Source: Gammaproteobacteria bacterium (GTDB taxonomy: Bacteria; Pseudomonadota; Gammaproteobacteria; Burkholderiales; Burkholderiaceae_C). Taken from it: DNA of 7,456 nt. Position numbers and translations under genes: made by a program. The notes under the pieces were generated by a model. That model saw only the letters and a list, made by a program, of their open reading frames with translations. It made no database searches and had not been told where the DNA came from. Of the stretch, positions 1-6,778 are shown one piece after another. The DNA lies in contig JAHIQV010000186.1 in NCBI GenBank assembly GCA_018903185.1, positions 1-7,456 of the forward strand, read 5' to 3'. Position 1 is the stretch's first letter; every line of letters begins with the position of its first letter.

Positions 1-205
<205 letters not shown>

Positions 206-212
206 CGGCGGT

Positions 213-800
213 TCAGATCGCTTCGAGCTGCGCGGCCGGCGCCAGGCCGGCGTCCTGCACCAGGCCTGGCAGCAGACGTTGTAGGTCCGTGTCCATGCGG
301 ATCAGGTCCATCTGCCAGCTGCCCATGAACTGCTGCTCGACGGTGCTGCGCAGAAACTGCATCAGGCCGTCGTAGTAGCCGGCCACATTGAGCAGTCCCA
401 CGGGCTTGTCGTGGTAACCGAGCTGGCGCCAGGTCCAGACCTCGAAGAACTCCTCGAACGTTCCAATGCCGCCCGGCAGGGCCAGGAAGGCATCTGCATG
501 TTCGGCCATCAGGCGTTTGCGCTCGTGCATGGTTTCCACCACATGGAGCTCGGTGCAGGCGCGGTTCGCCCATTCCTTGTCAACCAGCGCCTTCGGGATG
601 ACCCCGATGACGCGTCCGCCCGCATCCAGCGTGGCCTGCGCGACGGTGCCCATGAGCCCATTGCAGCCCCCGCCGTAGACCAGTTGTCCGCCACGGCGGC
701 CGATCCACTCGCCCACTGCCCGTGCCGCTTCGGTGAATTCGGGTTGGCTGCCGGGGCGGGAGCCGCAGTACACGCAGAGGGAGAAATGGGGGTCGTTCAT
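213..800 (-). CDS. LOG family (TIGR00730) nucleotide 5'-monophosphate phosphoribohydrolase
   Basis: This encodes a 195-residue cytosolic Rossmann-like protein of the LOG ('lysine decarboxylase-like') family. Visible motifs are the N-terminal strand VYCGSRPG (residues 10-17), the glycine-rich YGGGCNGLMG (42-51), MHERK (91-95) and the diagnostic PGGIGTFEE (109-117); MHERK and PGG-GT--E form the active site. Characterised members hydrolyse cytokinin riboside 5'-monophosphates or AMP to the free base plus ribose 5-phosphate. Many bacterial members were misannotated as lysine decarboxylases, and the physiological substrate here is unknown. The length is normal for the bacterial short form. There is no clear Shine-Dalgarno sequence before the ATG, but the start suits the fold because the first beta strand begins at about residue 6. 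It is the last gene of a minus-strand group, 25 bp behind dgkA, so co-transcription and perhaps translational coupling are likely. Confidence 0.9.
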   Translation of the reverse strand: MNDPHFSLCVYCGSRPGSQPEFTEAARAVGEWIGRRGGQLVYGGGCNGLMGTVAQATLDAGGRVIGVIPKALVDKEWANRACTELHVVETMHERKRLMAEHADAFLALPGGIGTFEEFFEVWTWRQLGYHDKPVGLLNVAGYYDGLMQFLRSTVEQQFMGSWQMDLIRMDTDLQRLLPGLVQDAGLAPAAQLEAI

Positions 801-825
801 GGCTTGTGGCTTATTGGAAAGGGGC

Positions 826-1224
826 TCAGTTCAGAACCGTCCAGAGCGCTGCGCTCCAGACGCTGGCGCACATCACCAAGCTCAGCAGCACGGCGGCACT
901 GCCCATGTCTTTGGCGCGTTTGGACAGGTCGTGCCACTCCGGACCGATGCGGTCGATGGCGGTTTCGATGCCGGTGTTGAGCAGTTCCACCACCATCACC
1001 AGCACCACCGAGCCGGCCAGCAGGGCGACCTCGACCCAGTTGCGACCCAGCCAGAACGCCAGCGGCACCAGTGCCATGGCCGCGAGGGCCTCCTGGCGGA
1101 AGGCCGTTTCGTGCCAGCCTGCACGCAGACCCGCCATGGAATAGCCGAAGGCGTGCCACATGCGGGCCAGGCCGGTGCGCTGCTTCTGTGCGTTGGTGGG
1201 TTCGCGGTGTGTTGTGTCGGTCAT
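826..1224 (-). CDS. dgkA: Diacylglycerol kinase (DgkA family)
   Basis: This encodes a 132-residue integral inner-membrane lipid kinase that phosphorylates diacylglycerol to phosphatidic acid with ATP, recycling diacylglycerol into phospholipid synthesis. The family signature is complete: VELLNTGIETAIDRIG (about 79-94) followed by HDLSKRAKDMGSAAVL (98-113). By comparison with E. coli DgkA (offset about 11), the catalytic-site residues are Glu39, Glu80, Asn83, Glu87, Lys105 and Asp106, all present. An amphipathic N-terminal helix (about 18-35) and three membrane segments (about 46-60, 64-83 and 108-130) fit the trimeric enzyme. It is about 10 residues longer than the E. coli protein, through a polar N-terminal extension. 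A possible weak GGAAA lies upstream of the ATG. It sits 40 bp after the RDD gene and 25 bp before the LOG gene, so an operon is likely. Confidence 0.93.
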   Translation of the reverse strand: MTDTTHREPTNAQKQRTGLARMWHAFGYSMAGLRAGWHETAFRQEALAAMALVPLAFWLGRNWVEVALLAGSVVLVMVVELLNTGIETAIDRIGPEWHDLSKRAKDMGSAAVLLSLVMCASVWSAALWTVLN

Positions 1225-1264
1225 GTTTCAGGTGTTTCCGCTGAGCAGTGGCTTCCGCGATGCC

Positions 1265-1810
1265 TCAGGCGACTTTCTTTTGGACCTTGACGGGCTGGGG
1301 CGGTTTGAAATGAACCAGGCGTGTGCCCGCCAGTGCGTCGTGCAGGAACTGCCGCTGGGGATGGAAACGCGAGAGCACGGCCCAGATGGCCACCCAGCCG
1401 ATCACGATCACCGTCAGTTCGCCACCGGGCAGACTGAACGCGCCACCCACGGCCAGCGGTGGCAGGAACCACAGCCAGGACAGCACATAACGTCCCAGCG
1501 CGCGCGCTTGCGTGATCGGCCGGCCTTGCCGGTCCACCACGCGGATGTTCCAGGTTTTCATGGCCAGCGTCTGCCCTTTTGCCCAGAACCAGGTGAAGTA
1601 AATGCCGAACACCACGAACAGAAAGGCCTGTTGCATGTGGCGGTTGTCCAGCGCGTGCCGGGTCTGCGTCAGTGTGGAAAACAGATAGCCCGCGATGAAC
1701 ACCACGCCGAACATCAGCATGCCCTCGTAGAGCCAGCAGGCCATGCGGCGGGCCATCGGTGGGGCGGTGAGGGCACCTGTGGTGGGCGCGAAAGAGGCAG
1801 CTTCGGTCAT
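1265..1810 (-). CDS. RDD family membrane protein
   Basis: This encodes a 181-residue predicted inner-membrane protein of the RDD family. Hydrophobic segments lie at about 24-46, 62-77, 108-125 and 132-147. The family is named for conserved Arg/Asp residues. Here the first motif is PMARRMACWLYEG (residues 18-30), with Arg22 but Glu29 at the usual Asp position, and the C-terminal Asp is in QFLHDALAGT (Asp158). The WFWAKGQTLAMKTWNIRVVD segment (74-93) is typical of proteobacterial members. Molecular function is unknown for most of the family; some have been linked to ion or solute transport, which cannot be assigned here. The tail is basic (VKVQKKVA). The ATG lacks an obvious Shine-Dalgarno sequence and is preceded on its strand by an A-rich stretch. 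It is the first gene of the RDD-dgkA-LOG group and is divergent from ilvB. Confidence 0.85.
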   Translation of the reverse strand: MTEAASFAPTTGALTAPPMARRMACWLYEGMLMFGVVFIAGYLFSTLTQTRHALDNRHMQQAFLFVVFGIYFTWFWAKGQTLAMKTWNIRVVDRQGRPITQARALGRYVLSWLWFLPPLAVGGAFSLPGGELTVIVIGWVAIWAVLSRFHPQRQFLHDALAGTRLVHFKPPQPVKVQKKVA

Positions 1811-1835
1811 TTTTTGTGATCAGGACGGGCTCTGG

Positions 1836-1844
1836 ATTGTCGCA
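1836..1844 (-). promoter_or_regulatory. Candidate extended -10 promoter for the RDD-dgkA-LOG group
   Basis: On the minus strand the bases read TGC-GACAAT, an extended -10 with four of six matches to TATAAT. It would place transcription initiation near 1829, about 20 nt before the RDD start codon. No convincing -35 hexamer is visible at 16-18 bp spacing. The call is weak and rests on position and the TGn extension only. Confidence 0.3.
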
Positions 1845-1912
1845 TTGCGGCCCATGCCGACCGGTTTCGTTCCCAAGCACGCGACGCCGGCTGGCGCAAT
1901 GGCTTGTTGCAG

Positions 1913-1921
1913 TGCGATAAT
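1913..1921 (+). promoter_or_regulatory. Candidate extended -10 promoter for the ilvB operon
   Basis: The bases read TGC-GATAAT: a TGn extension plus a hexamer matching TATAAT at five of six positions. It is the best sigma-70-like site in the 264-bp divergent region. Initiation would fall near 1928, giving a leader of about 147 nt before ilvB. The -35 region (around 1892-1898) matches poorly, as extended -10 promoters often do. Whether the operon responds to a dedicated regulator cannot be told from the sequence. Confidence 0.5.
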
Positions 1922-1927
1922 GTCAGG

Positions 1928-2074
1928 CTGCAATTCAAAAAGGCAAACGGGTCAAGGTCCGGCGGGGTATGTGTCCGCTCATGTCCATTGGCCTCAAGTC
2001 CTGACACCGCTTCACAAGAGTGGGTGGAGGGGCACCCAAGGTATTTCGTCAGAGAAATTCTCGAAAGGTTCATC
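1928..2074 (+). other. Untranslated leader of ilvB
   Basis: This is the roughly 147-nt region between the predicted initiation site and ilvB. It contains a hairpin with stem TGGGTG (2021-2026) and CACCCA (2033-2038) and a 6-nt purine-rich loop, and a small GAGA/TCTC hairpin (2052-2062) just before the Shine-Dalgarno sequence. There is no T-tract after either hairpin, so no intrinsic terminator, and no leader peptide rich in Ile, Val or Leu codons. I therefore see no classical attenuator in front of ilvB, unlike leuA further along. Confidence 0.4.
2064..2068 (+). promoter_or_regulatory. Ribosome binding site of ilvB
   Basis: The bases AAAGG lie 6 nt before the ATG at 2075. This site decides the start: the frame stays open upstream to about 1904, but no upstream start in that frame has a comparable site, and the protein homology begins soon after 2075. 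Confidence 0.7.
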
Positions 2075-3850
2075 ATGGAAATCAACAAGGCCGAACTGGC
2101 CTCCGCTGCCGCCGCCCATGGCGCAGCCACCCAAGAACTCCGCGGCGCCGAAATCCTCGTCAAGGCCCTCCAGGCTGAAGGCGTGAAGTACATCTGGGGC
2201 TATCCCGGTGGTGCGGTGCTGCACATCTACGACGCGTTCTACAAGCAGGACACCATCCAGCACGTGCTGGTGCGGCACGAGCAGGCCGCAGTGCACGCCG
2301 CCGACGGCTATGCCCGCGCCACGGGCGACGTGGGCGTGTCCCTGGTGACTTCGGGCCCTGGCCTGACCAATGCCGTGACCGGCATCGCCACCGCCTACAT
2401 GGACAGCATCCCGATGGTGATCATCGCTGGCCAGGTGCCCACGGCCGCGATCGGTCTCGATGCCTTCCAGGAGTGCGACACCGTCGGCATCACGCGCCCC
2501 ATCGTCAAGCACAACTTCCTGGTGAAGGATGTGCGCGACCTGGCCATGGTGATGAAGAAGGCCTTTCACATCGCGCGCACCGGCCGTCCCGGCCCCGTGG
2601 TGGTGGACATCCCGAAGGACGTGTCCTTCAACAAGACCGCCTTCGCCGGCTACCCCGAGTCGGTGGCGATGCGCTCGTACAACCCGGTGCGCAAGGGCCA
2701 TGGCGGCCAGATCCGCAAGGCCCTGCAACTGCTGCTGGCCGCCAAGCGCCCGTACATCTACACCGGTGGTGGCGTGCTGCTGGGCAATGCGGTGCAGGAA
2801 CTGCGCACGCTGGTTGATCTGCTGGGTTATCCGGTGACGAACACGCTGATGGGTCTGGGTGCTTATCCCGCCAGTGACCGCAAGTTCCTGGGCATGCTGG
2901 GCATGCACGGCACGGTGGAAGCCAACAACGCGATGCAGAATTGCGACGTGCTGCTGGCCGTCGGCGCGCGCTTTGATGACCGCGTGATCGGCAACCCCAA
3001 GCACTTTGCGCAGAACGAACGCAAGATCATCCACATCGACATCGATCCTTCGAGCATCTCCAAGCGCGTGAAGGTGGACATTCCGATCGTCGGCGACGTG
3101 AAGGACGTGCTGACCGAGCTGATCAACATGGTGCGCGAAACCAGCACCCGGGCCGATGAAAAGGCACTGGCGGGCTGGTGGGAAGCCATCGAGGGCTGGC
3201 GTTCGACGGACTGCCTCAAGTACGACCGCGGCAACAAGGACGTGATCAAGCCGCAGTATGTGGTGGAAACGCTCTGGAACATGACCAAAGACGCCGATGC
3301 CTACATCACGTCCGACGTCGGCCAGCACCAGATGTGGGCCGCACAGTACTACAAGTTCAACGAGCCGCGCCGCTGGATCAACTCCGGTGGTCTGGGCACC
3401 ATGGGCGTCGGCATTCCCTACGCCATGGGCATCAAGCTGGCCAAGCCCGAGAGCGAAGTGTTCTGCGTCACCGGTGAAGGTTCGGTGCAGATGTGCATCC
3501 AGGAGCTCTCGACCTGCCTGCAGTACAACACGCCGATCAAGATTGTGGCGCTGAACAACCGTTACCTCGGCATGGTGCGCCAGTGGCAGGAACTCGACTA
3601 CGAGGGCCGCTACAGCCACAGCTACATGGACGCGCTGCCCAACTTCGTCAAGCTCGCCGAGGCTTACGGCCACGTCGGCATGCTGATCGAGCGCCCGCAG
3701 GATGTGGAAGGTGCGCTGCGCGAGGCGCGCAAGCTCAAGGACCGCACGGTCTTCATGGACTTCCGCACCGACCCGACGGAAAACGTCTTCCCCATGGTGC
3801 GTGCCGGCAAGGGCATCACCGAGATGACGCTGGGCGCCGAAGACCTCTGA
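2075..3850 (+). CDS. ilvB: Acetolactate synthase (AHAS), large catalytic subunit
   Basis: This encodes a 591-residue ThDP-, Mg- and FAD-dependent enzyme that condenses two pyruvates to 2-acetolactate, or pyruvate with 2-ketobutyrate to 2-aceto-2-hydroxybutyrate. It is the first common step of Val, Leu and Ile synthesis. The N-terminal ThDP (PYR) domain spans about 22-185, with YPGGAV at 43-48 and catalytic Glu69 in RHEQAAVHAADGYARATG. The central FAD-binding domain spans about 205-370 (GARFDDRVIG is typical). The C-terminal ThDP (PP) domain carries the cofactor motif, here G467-E468-G469 to N494-N495, then RYLGMVRQWQ with Trp504, the position known for herbicide resistance in other AHAS enzymes. 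Glu468 replaces the usual Asp of GDG. The enzyme needs the IlvH subunit encoded 109 bp downstream for full activity and valine feedback. The homologue is often called ilvI in related genomes. Confidence 0.96.
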   Translation: MEINKAELASAAAAHGAATQELRGAEILVKALQAEGVKYIWGYPGGAVLHIYDAFYKQDTIQHVLVRHEQAAVHAADGYARATGDVGVSLVTSGPGLTNAVTGIATAYMDSIPMVIIAGQVPTAAIGLDAFQECDTVGITRPIVKHNFLVKDVRDLAMVMKKAFHIARTGRPGPVVVDIPKDVSFNKTAFAGYPESVAMRSYNPVRKGHGGQIRKALQLLLAAKRPYIYTGGGVLLGNAVQELRTLVDLLGYPVTNTLMGLGAYPASDRKFLGMLGMHGTVEANNAMQNCDVLLAVGARFDDRVIGNPKHFAQNERKIIHIDIDPSSISKRVKVDIPIVGDVKDVLTELINMVRETSTRADEKALAGWWEAIEGWRSTDCLKYDRGNKDVIKPQYVVETLWNMTKDADAYITSDVGQHQMWAAQYYKFNEPRRWINSGGLGTMGVGIPYAMGIKLAKPESEVFCVTGEGSVQMCIQELSTCLQYNTPIKIVALNNRYLGMVRQWQELDYEGRYSHSYMDALPNFVKLAEAYGHVGMLIERPQDVEGALREARKLKDRTVFMDFRTDPTENVFPMVRAGKGITEMTLGAEDL

Positions 3851-3950
3851 GCTTTTCACCCTGCCGCTTGATGGCGGCAGCCATTCGACGAATCTATTTG
3901 CAGCCAAGCCTGCGCATTACCGTGCGCAGGGGAGGGCTCAGAAAAGAGGA
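3847..3950 (+). ncRNA. Structured intergenic RNA upstream of ilvH (candidate ilvH motif)
   Basis: The ilvB-ilvH gap can fold into two hairpins inside a closing helix. Hairpin 1 pairs CTGCCGC (3861-3867) with GCGGCAG (3874-3880) around a 6-nt loop. Hairpin 2 pairs CCTGCGCA (3909-3916) with TGCGCAGG (3923-3930) around TTACCG, and extends through an internal loop to AGCC (3902-3905) with GGCT (3935-3938). A closing helix can join CTTTTC (3852-3857) to GAAAAG (3941-3946), which overlaps the start of the ilvH Shine-Dalgarno AGAGGA (3945-3950). An alternative outer pairing, CTGAGC (3847-3852) with GCTCAG (3936-3941), excludes it. No T-tract follows, so this is not an intrinsic terminator. I recall a published candidate motif named ilvH found upstream of this gene in betaproteobacteria, but could not compare the consensus. 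Likely role: cis control of ilvH translation or mRNA processing (inference). Confidence 0.55.
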
Positions 3951-3959
3951 ATCTCATTC

Positions 3960-4451
3960 ATGAAACACATCATCGCTGTCCTGCTCGAAAACGAACCCGG
4001 TGCGCTCTCGCGCGTGGTGGGCCTGTTCTCGGCCCGTGGTTACAACATCGAATCCCTCACCGTGGCTCCCACGGAAGACCCCAGCCTCTCGCGCATGACG
4101 ATCCAGACCACCGGGTCGGACGACGTGATCGAGCAGATCACCAAACACCTGAACCGGCTGATCGAAGTCGTGAAGGTGGTGGACCTGACCGAAGGCGCTT
4201 ACACCGAACGTGAACTCATGCTGGTGAAGGTGCGCGCTGTGGGCAAGGAGCGCGAGGAAATGAAGCGCATGGCCGACATCTTCCGTGGTCGCGTGATCGA
4301 CGTGACCGAGAAGAGCTACACCATCGAACTCACGGGTGACCAGGGCAAGAACGACGCTTTTCTGGAAGCCATTGACCGTGCGGCCATTCTGGAAACGGTT
4401 CGCACCGGTTCATGCGGTATCGGCCGGGGTGAGAGAATCCTGCGCGTTTGA
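3960..4451 (+). CDS. ilvH: Acetolactate synthase, small regulatory subunit
   Basis: This encodes a 163-residue regulatory subunit, the same length as E. coli IlvH. An N-terminal ACT domain (about 3-78) contains ENEPGALSRVVGLFSARGYNIES; Gly14 and Asn29, positions where substitutions abolish valine inhibition in E. coli IlvH, are both present, so valine feedback is expected. The C-terminal domain (about 84-163) has the usual ELMLVKV strand and ends in TGSCGIGRGERILRV. The subunit binds IlvB, raises its activity and confers end-product inhibition. A good Shine-Dalgarno AGAGGA (3945-3950) lies 9 nt before the ATG. The gene follows ilvB after 109 bp containing the folded RNA described separately, and precedes ilvC by 135 bp; all three are probably one transcript. 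The name ilvN is also used for this family. Confidence 0.96.
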   Translation: MKHIIAVLLENEPGALSRVVGLFSARGYNIESLTVAPTEDPSLSRMTIQTTGSDDVIEQITKHLNRLIEVVKVVDLTEGAYTERELMLVKVRAVGKEREEMKRMADIFRGRVIDVTEKSYTIELTGDQGKNDAFLEAIDRAAILETVRTGSCGIGRGERILRV

Positions 4452-5603
<1,152 letters not shown>

Positions 5604-5619
5604 TACCCCCACATTCCAC

Positions 5620-5700
5620 CGCTGCGCGGGTCGCTGCCCCCCGAGGGGTCTGATCCGCCTTGGGGTGGCCCGGCGGCGGACCGCCTCGGGCCGGTTATCG
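5620..5700 (+). repeat. GC-rich intergenic repeat-like element after ilvC
   Basis: This non-coding, very GC-rich stretch lies between ilvC and its terminator. It contains CCCC/GGGG pairing around 5637-5647 and a hairpin with GGCCCG (5667-5672) opposite CGGGCC (5687-5692) and inner GCGG (5673-5676) opposite CCGC (5681-5684). The wording 'CCGCTGCGCGGGTCGCTGCCCC' and what follows looks like an intergenic element scattered through Acidovorax-like genomes; this is recognition from memory and only one copy is in this window. A genome-wide count would settle it. Confidence 0.45.
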
Positions 5701-5724
5701 CAAAGGCCACTTCGGTGGCCTTTG
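5701..5724 (+). terminator. Hairpin terminator after ilvC
   Basis: A perfect 10-bp stem pairs CAAAGGCCAC (5701-5710) with GTGGCCTTTG (5715-5724) around the very stable TTCG tetraloop. The T residues are partly inside the stem and the tract after it (TGGTTTC) is poor, so termination may be incomplete. It lies 97 bp after the ilvC stop and 82 bp before pssA. It probably ends the ilvB-ilvH-ilvC transcript, with some read-through to pssA possible. Confidence 0.72.
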
Positions 5725-5750
5725 TGGTTTCTGGGGCCCATGCACTGGCT

Positions 5751-5756
5751 TACACT
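5751..5756 (+). promoter_or_regulatory. Candidate -10 element for pssA
   Basis: TACACT (four of six matches to TATAAT) lies 50 bp before the pssA ATG and just after the ilvC terminator, where a promoter would be needed. Initiation would be near 5763. The -35 region (about 5728-5733) matches poorly. Low confidence. Confidence 0.3.
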
Positions 5757-5806
5757 GCCAGCCTGCGCCCTGTGCGCTTCATTGCGGCCGCGGCCGAGAA
5801 CACGAC

Positions 5807-6616
5807 ATGCACGACGGATCCGATCCTCTGAACGACCCCAGCGCCGACATGCCCAGGCGCCGCAAGGGCATCTATATGTTGCCCAACATGATCACGCTGG
5901 CCGCGCTGTTCGGCGGCTTCTACGCCATCGTCATGGCCATGAACGGGCGCTTCGATCTGGCCACCGTGGGCATTTTTGCGGCCATGGTGCTGGACAGCCT
6001 CGACGGCCGCGTGGCGCGCATGACCCACACACAAAGTGCCTTCGGCGAGCAGATGGACTCGTTGTCCGACATGGTGTCCTTTGGTGCCGCGCCGGGGCTG
6101 GTGGCGTATGTCTGGGTGCTCAAGGACATCGGGCGCTGGGGCTGGATCGCCGCCTTCGTTTATTGCGCCTGTGCGGCGCTGCGTCTGGCGCGCTTCAACG
6201 TCAACACCGGCGTGGTGGACAAACGCTATTTCCAGGGCTTGCCCTCTCCCGCAGCGGCCGCTCTGGTGGCCGGGTTCATCTGGCTGGCGACCGAGCTGGA
6301 GCTCGAACGGGCCGATCTGGCATGGCCCGTGTTTGCGCTGACGCTGTACTCGGGTCTGACGATGGTGACCAATGTGCCGTTCTACAGTTTCAAGGACCTG
6401 AGCCTCAAGAAGAGCGTGCCGTTCGCAGCCATCGTGCTGGTGGCGCTCGGCATTGCGGTGATCAACATCCATCCGCCGACCGTGCTGTTCGGGCTGTTTG
6501 TGGTTTATGGACTGTCGGGCTATGCGATGTACTTCTGGCGCAAGGCCAAGGGACGCCCGACCAGTGTCATCAGCACCTCCACCGACGAGCCCGACGAGCG
6601 TGGCCTGCACGAATAA
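5807..6616 (+). CDS. pssA: CDP-diacylglycerol--serine O-phosphatidyltransferase
   Basis: This encodes a 269-residue inner-membrane enzyme of the CDP-alcohol phosphatidyltransferase family. It transfers phosphatidyl from CDP-diacylglycerol to L-serine to give phosphatidylserine, the precursor of phosphatidylethanolamine. The catalytic signature is complete: D63-S-L-D66-G67-R-V-A70-R71, eight residues, then G80-E-Q-M-D84-S-L-S-D88. ALRLARFN (124-131) and the YFQGLPSP segment are typical of the multi-pass (Bacillus/yeast-like) PssA type rather than the peripheral E. coli enzyme. About six to eight membrane segments are visible, and the tail is hydrophilic (residues about 250-269). The ATG at 5807 has only a weak GAGAA upstream; Met15 or Met24 are other possible starts, since homology begins around RRRKGIYMLPN. 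Related betaproteobacteria usually carry psd just upstream; here none is present. Confidence 0.93.
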   Translation: MHDGSDPLNDPSADMPRRRKGIYMLPNMITLAALFGGFYAIVMAMNGRFDLATVGIFAAMVLDSLDGRVARMTHTQSAFGEQMDSLSDMVSFGAAPGLVAYVWVLKDIGRWGWIAAFVYCACAALRLARFNVNTGVVDKRYFQGLPSPAAAALVAGFIWLATELELERADLAWPVFALTLYSGLTMVTNVPFYSFKDLSLKKSVPFAAIVLVALGIAVINIHPPTVLFGLFVVYGLSGYAMYFWRKAKGRPTSVISTSTDEPDERGLHE

Positions 6617-6668
6617 GATCAGCACATGGTGCCCATGGTTTTCCTCCATGCGGAATGCCCGGCCTTTG

Positions 6669-6677
6669 TGATACATT
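6669..6677 (+). promoter_or_regulatory. Candidate extended -10 promoter of the leuA leader
   Basis: The bases TGA-TACATT form a TGn extension plus a hexamer with four of six matches to TATAAT. Counting 7 nt from its end puts initiation at about 6684-6685, which is the first base of the leader peptide's ATG. There is no good -35 hexamer and no Shine-Dalgarno sequence before that ATG, both consistent with a leaderless transcript. A near-perfect palindrome CATGG-TGC-CCATG (6625-6637) lies about 35-45 bp upstream and might be an operator. Confidence 0.4.
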
Positions 6678-6684
6678 GCCATTC

Positions 6685-6741
6685 ATGAAACAAGTTTCGC
6701 TCTCGCTACTACTGGGTGTCCGACACGGGCAGGTCTGGTAA
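6685..6741 (+). CDS. leuL: leu operon leader peptide
   Basis: This is a short open frame of 18 codons and TAA encoding MKQVSLSLLLGVRHGQVW. The control codons are CTC-TCG-CTA-CTA-CTG (6700-6714), four leucines within five codons, including two consecutive CTA codons, which are rare in GC-rich genomes and so sensitive to low charged tRNA-Leu. A terminator begins 19 nt after the stop codon and leuA follows, exactly the layout of a leucine attenuator. The peptide itself probably has no function after synthesis; its translation is the sensor. There is no Shine-Dalgarno sequence, so leaderless initiation or an upstream transcript must supply translation. The gene is too short for most gene callers and is easily missed. 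Confidence 0.85.
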   Translation: MKQVSLSLLLGVRHGQVW

Positions 6742-6778
6742 CGCGAGAGTGATTTCCAACAACGGCCCGTTTGCACCC
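6697..6778 (+). promoter_or_regulatory. Attenuator switching helices (1:2 and antiterminator)
   Basis: Two mutually exclusive states can be drawn. The leader helix pairs TCGCTCTCGC (6697-6706, containing the first Leu codons) with GCGAGAGTGA (6743-6752), ten pairs with one G-T. The antiterminator pairs ACGGGC (6725-6730) with GCCCGT (6765-6770), taking the 5' arm of the first terminator; GGGTG (6714-6718) can also pair with CACCC (6774-6778), taking part of the second terminator's 5' arm. A ribosome stalled at the Leu codons would break the leader helix and favour the antiterminator. The pairings are read directly from sequence; the regulatory behaviour is inferred from the well-known enterobacterial leu attenuator. 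Confidence 0.65.

Noticed and set aside
235..251. GCCGGC hairpin as a terminator for glnB
   Set aside because: It lies inside the LOG coding end, is only 6 bp, and has no T-tract on the plus strand.
411..980. Plus-strand open frames over the LOG and dgkA genes
   Set aside because: They overlap well-supported minus-strand genes with clear family motifs and have no recognisable domain of their own.
1969..2004. Short frame MCPLMSIGLKS in the ilvB leader as an attenuator leader peptide
   Set aside because: Only three scattered Ile/Leu codons, and no terminator hairpin with a T-tract follows before ilvB.
1921..2006. 7-bp inverted repeat TGTCAGG (1921-1927) and CCTGACA (2000-2006) as a leader structure
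   Set aside because: The left arm overlaps the predicted -10 and start region, so it is probably not in the transcript, and a 7-bp match over 72 nt is expected by chance.
1904..2074. N-terminal extension of IlvB upstream of 2075, since the frame stays open
   Set aside because: The extra residues do not resemble AHAS, the region holds a better promoter than a start, and the ATG at 2075 has a well-placed AAAGG site and a normal family N-terminus.
2012..3907. Long antisense open frame (631 codons) opposite ilvB
   Set aside because: It is a shadow of the GC-rich ilvB codon pattern: composition is dominated by His, Val, Ala and Asp, with no domain resemblance and no ribosome site.
6625..6637. 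CATGG-TGC-CCATG palindrome after pssA as a terminator
   Set aside because: The stem is 5 bp with no T-tract immediately after it. I mention it only as a possible operator near the leu promoter.
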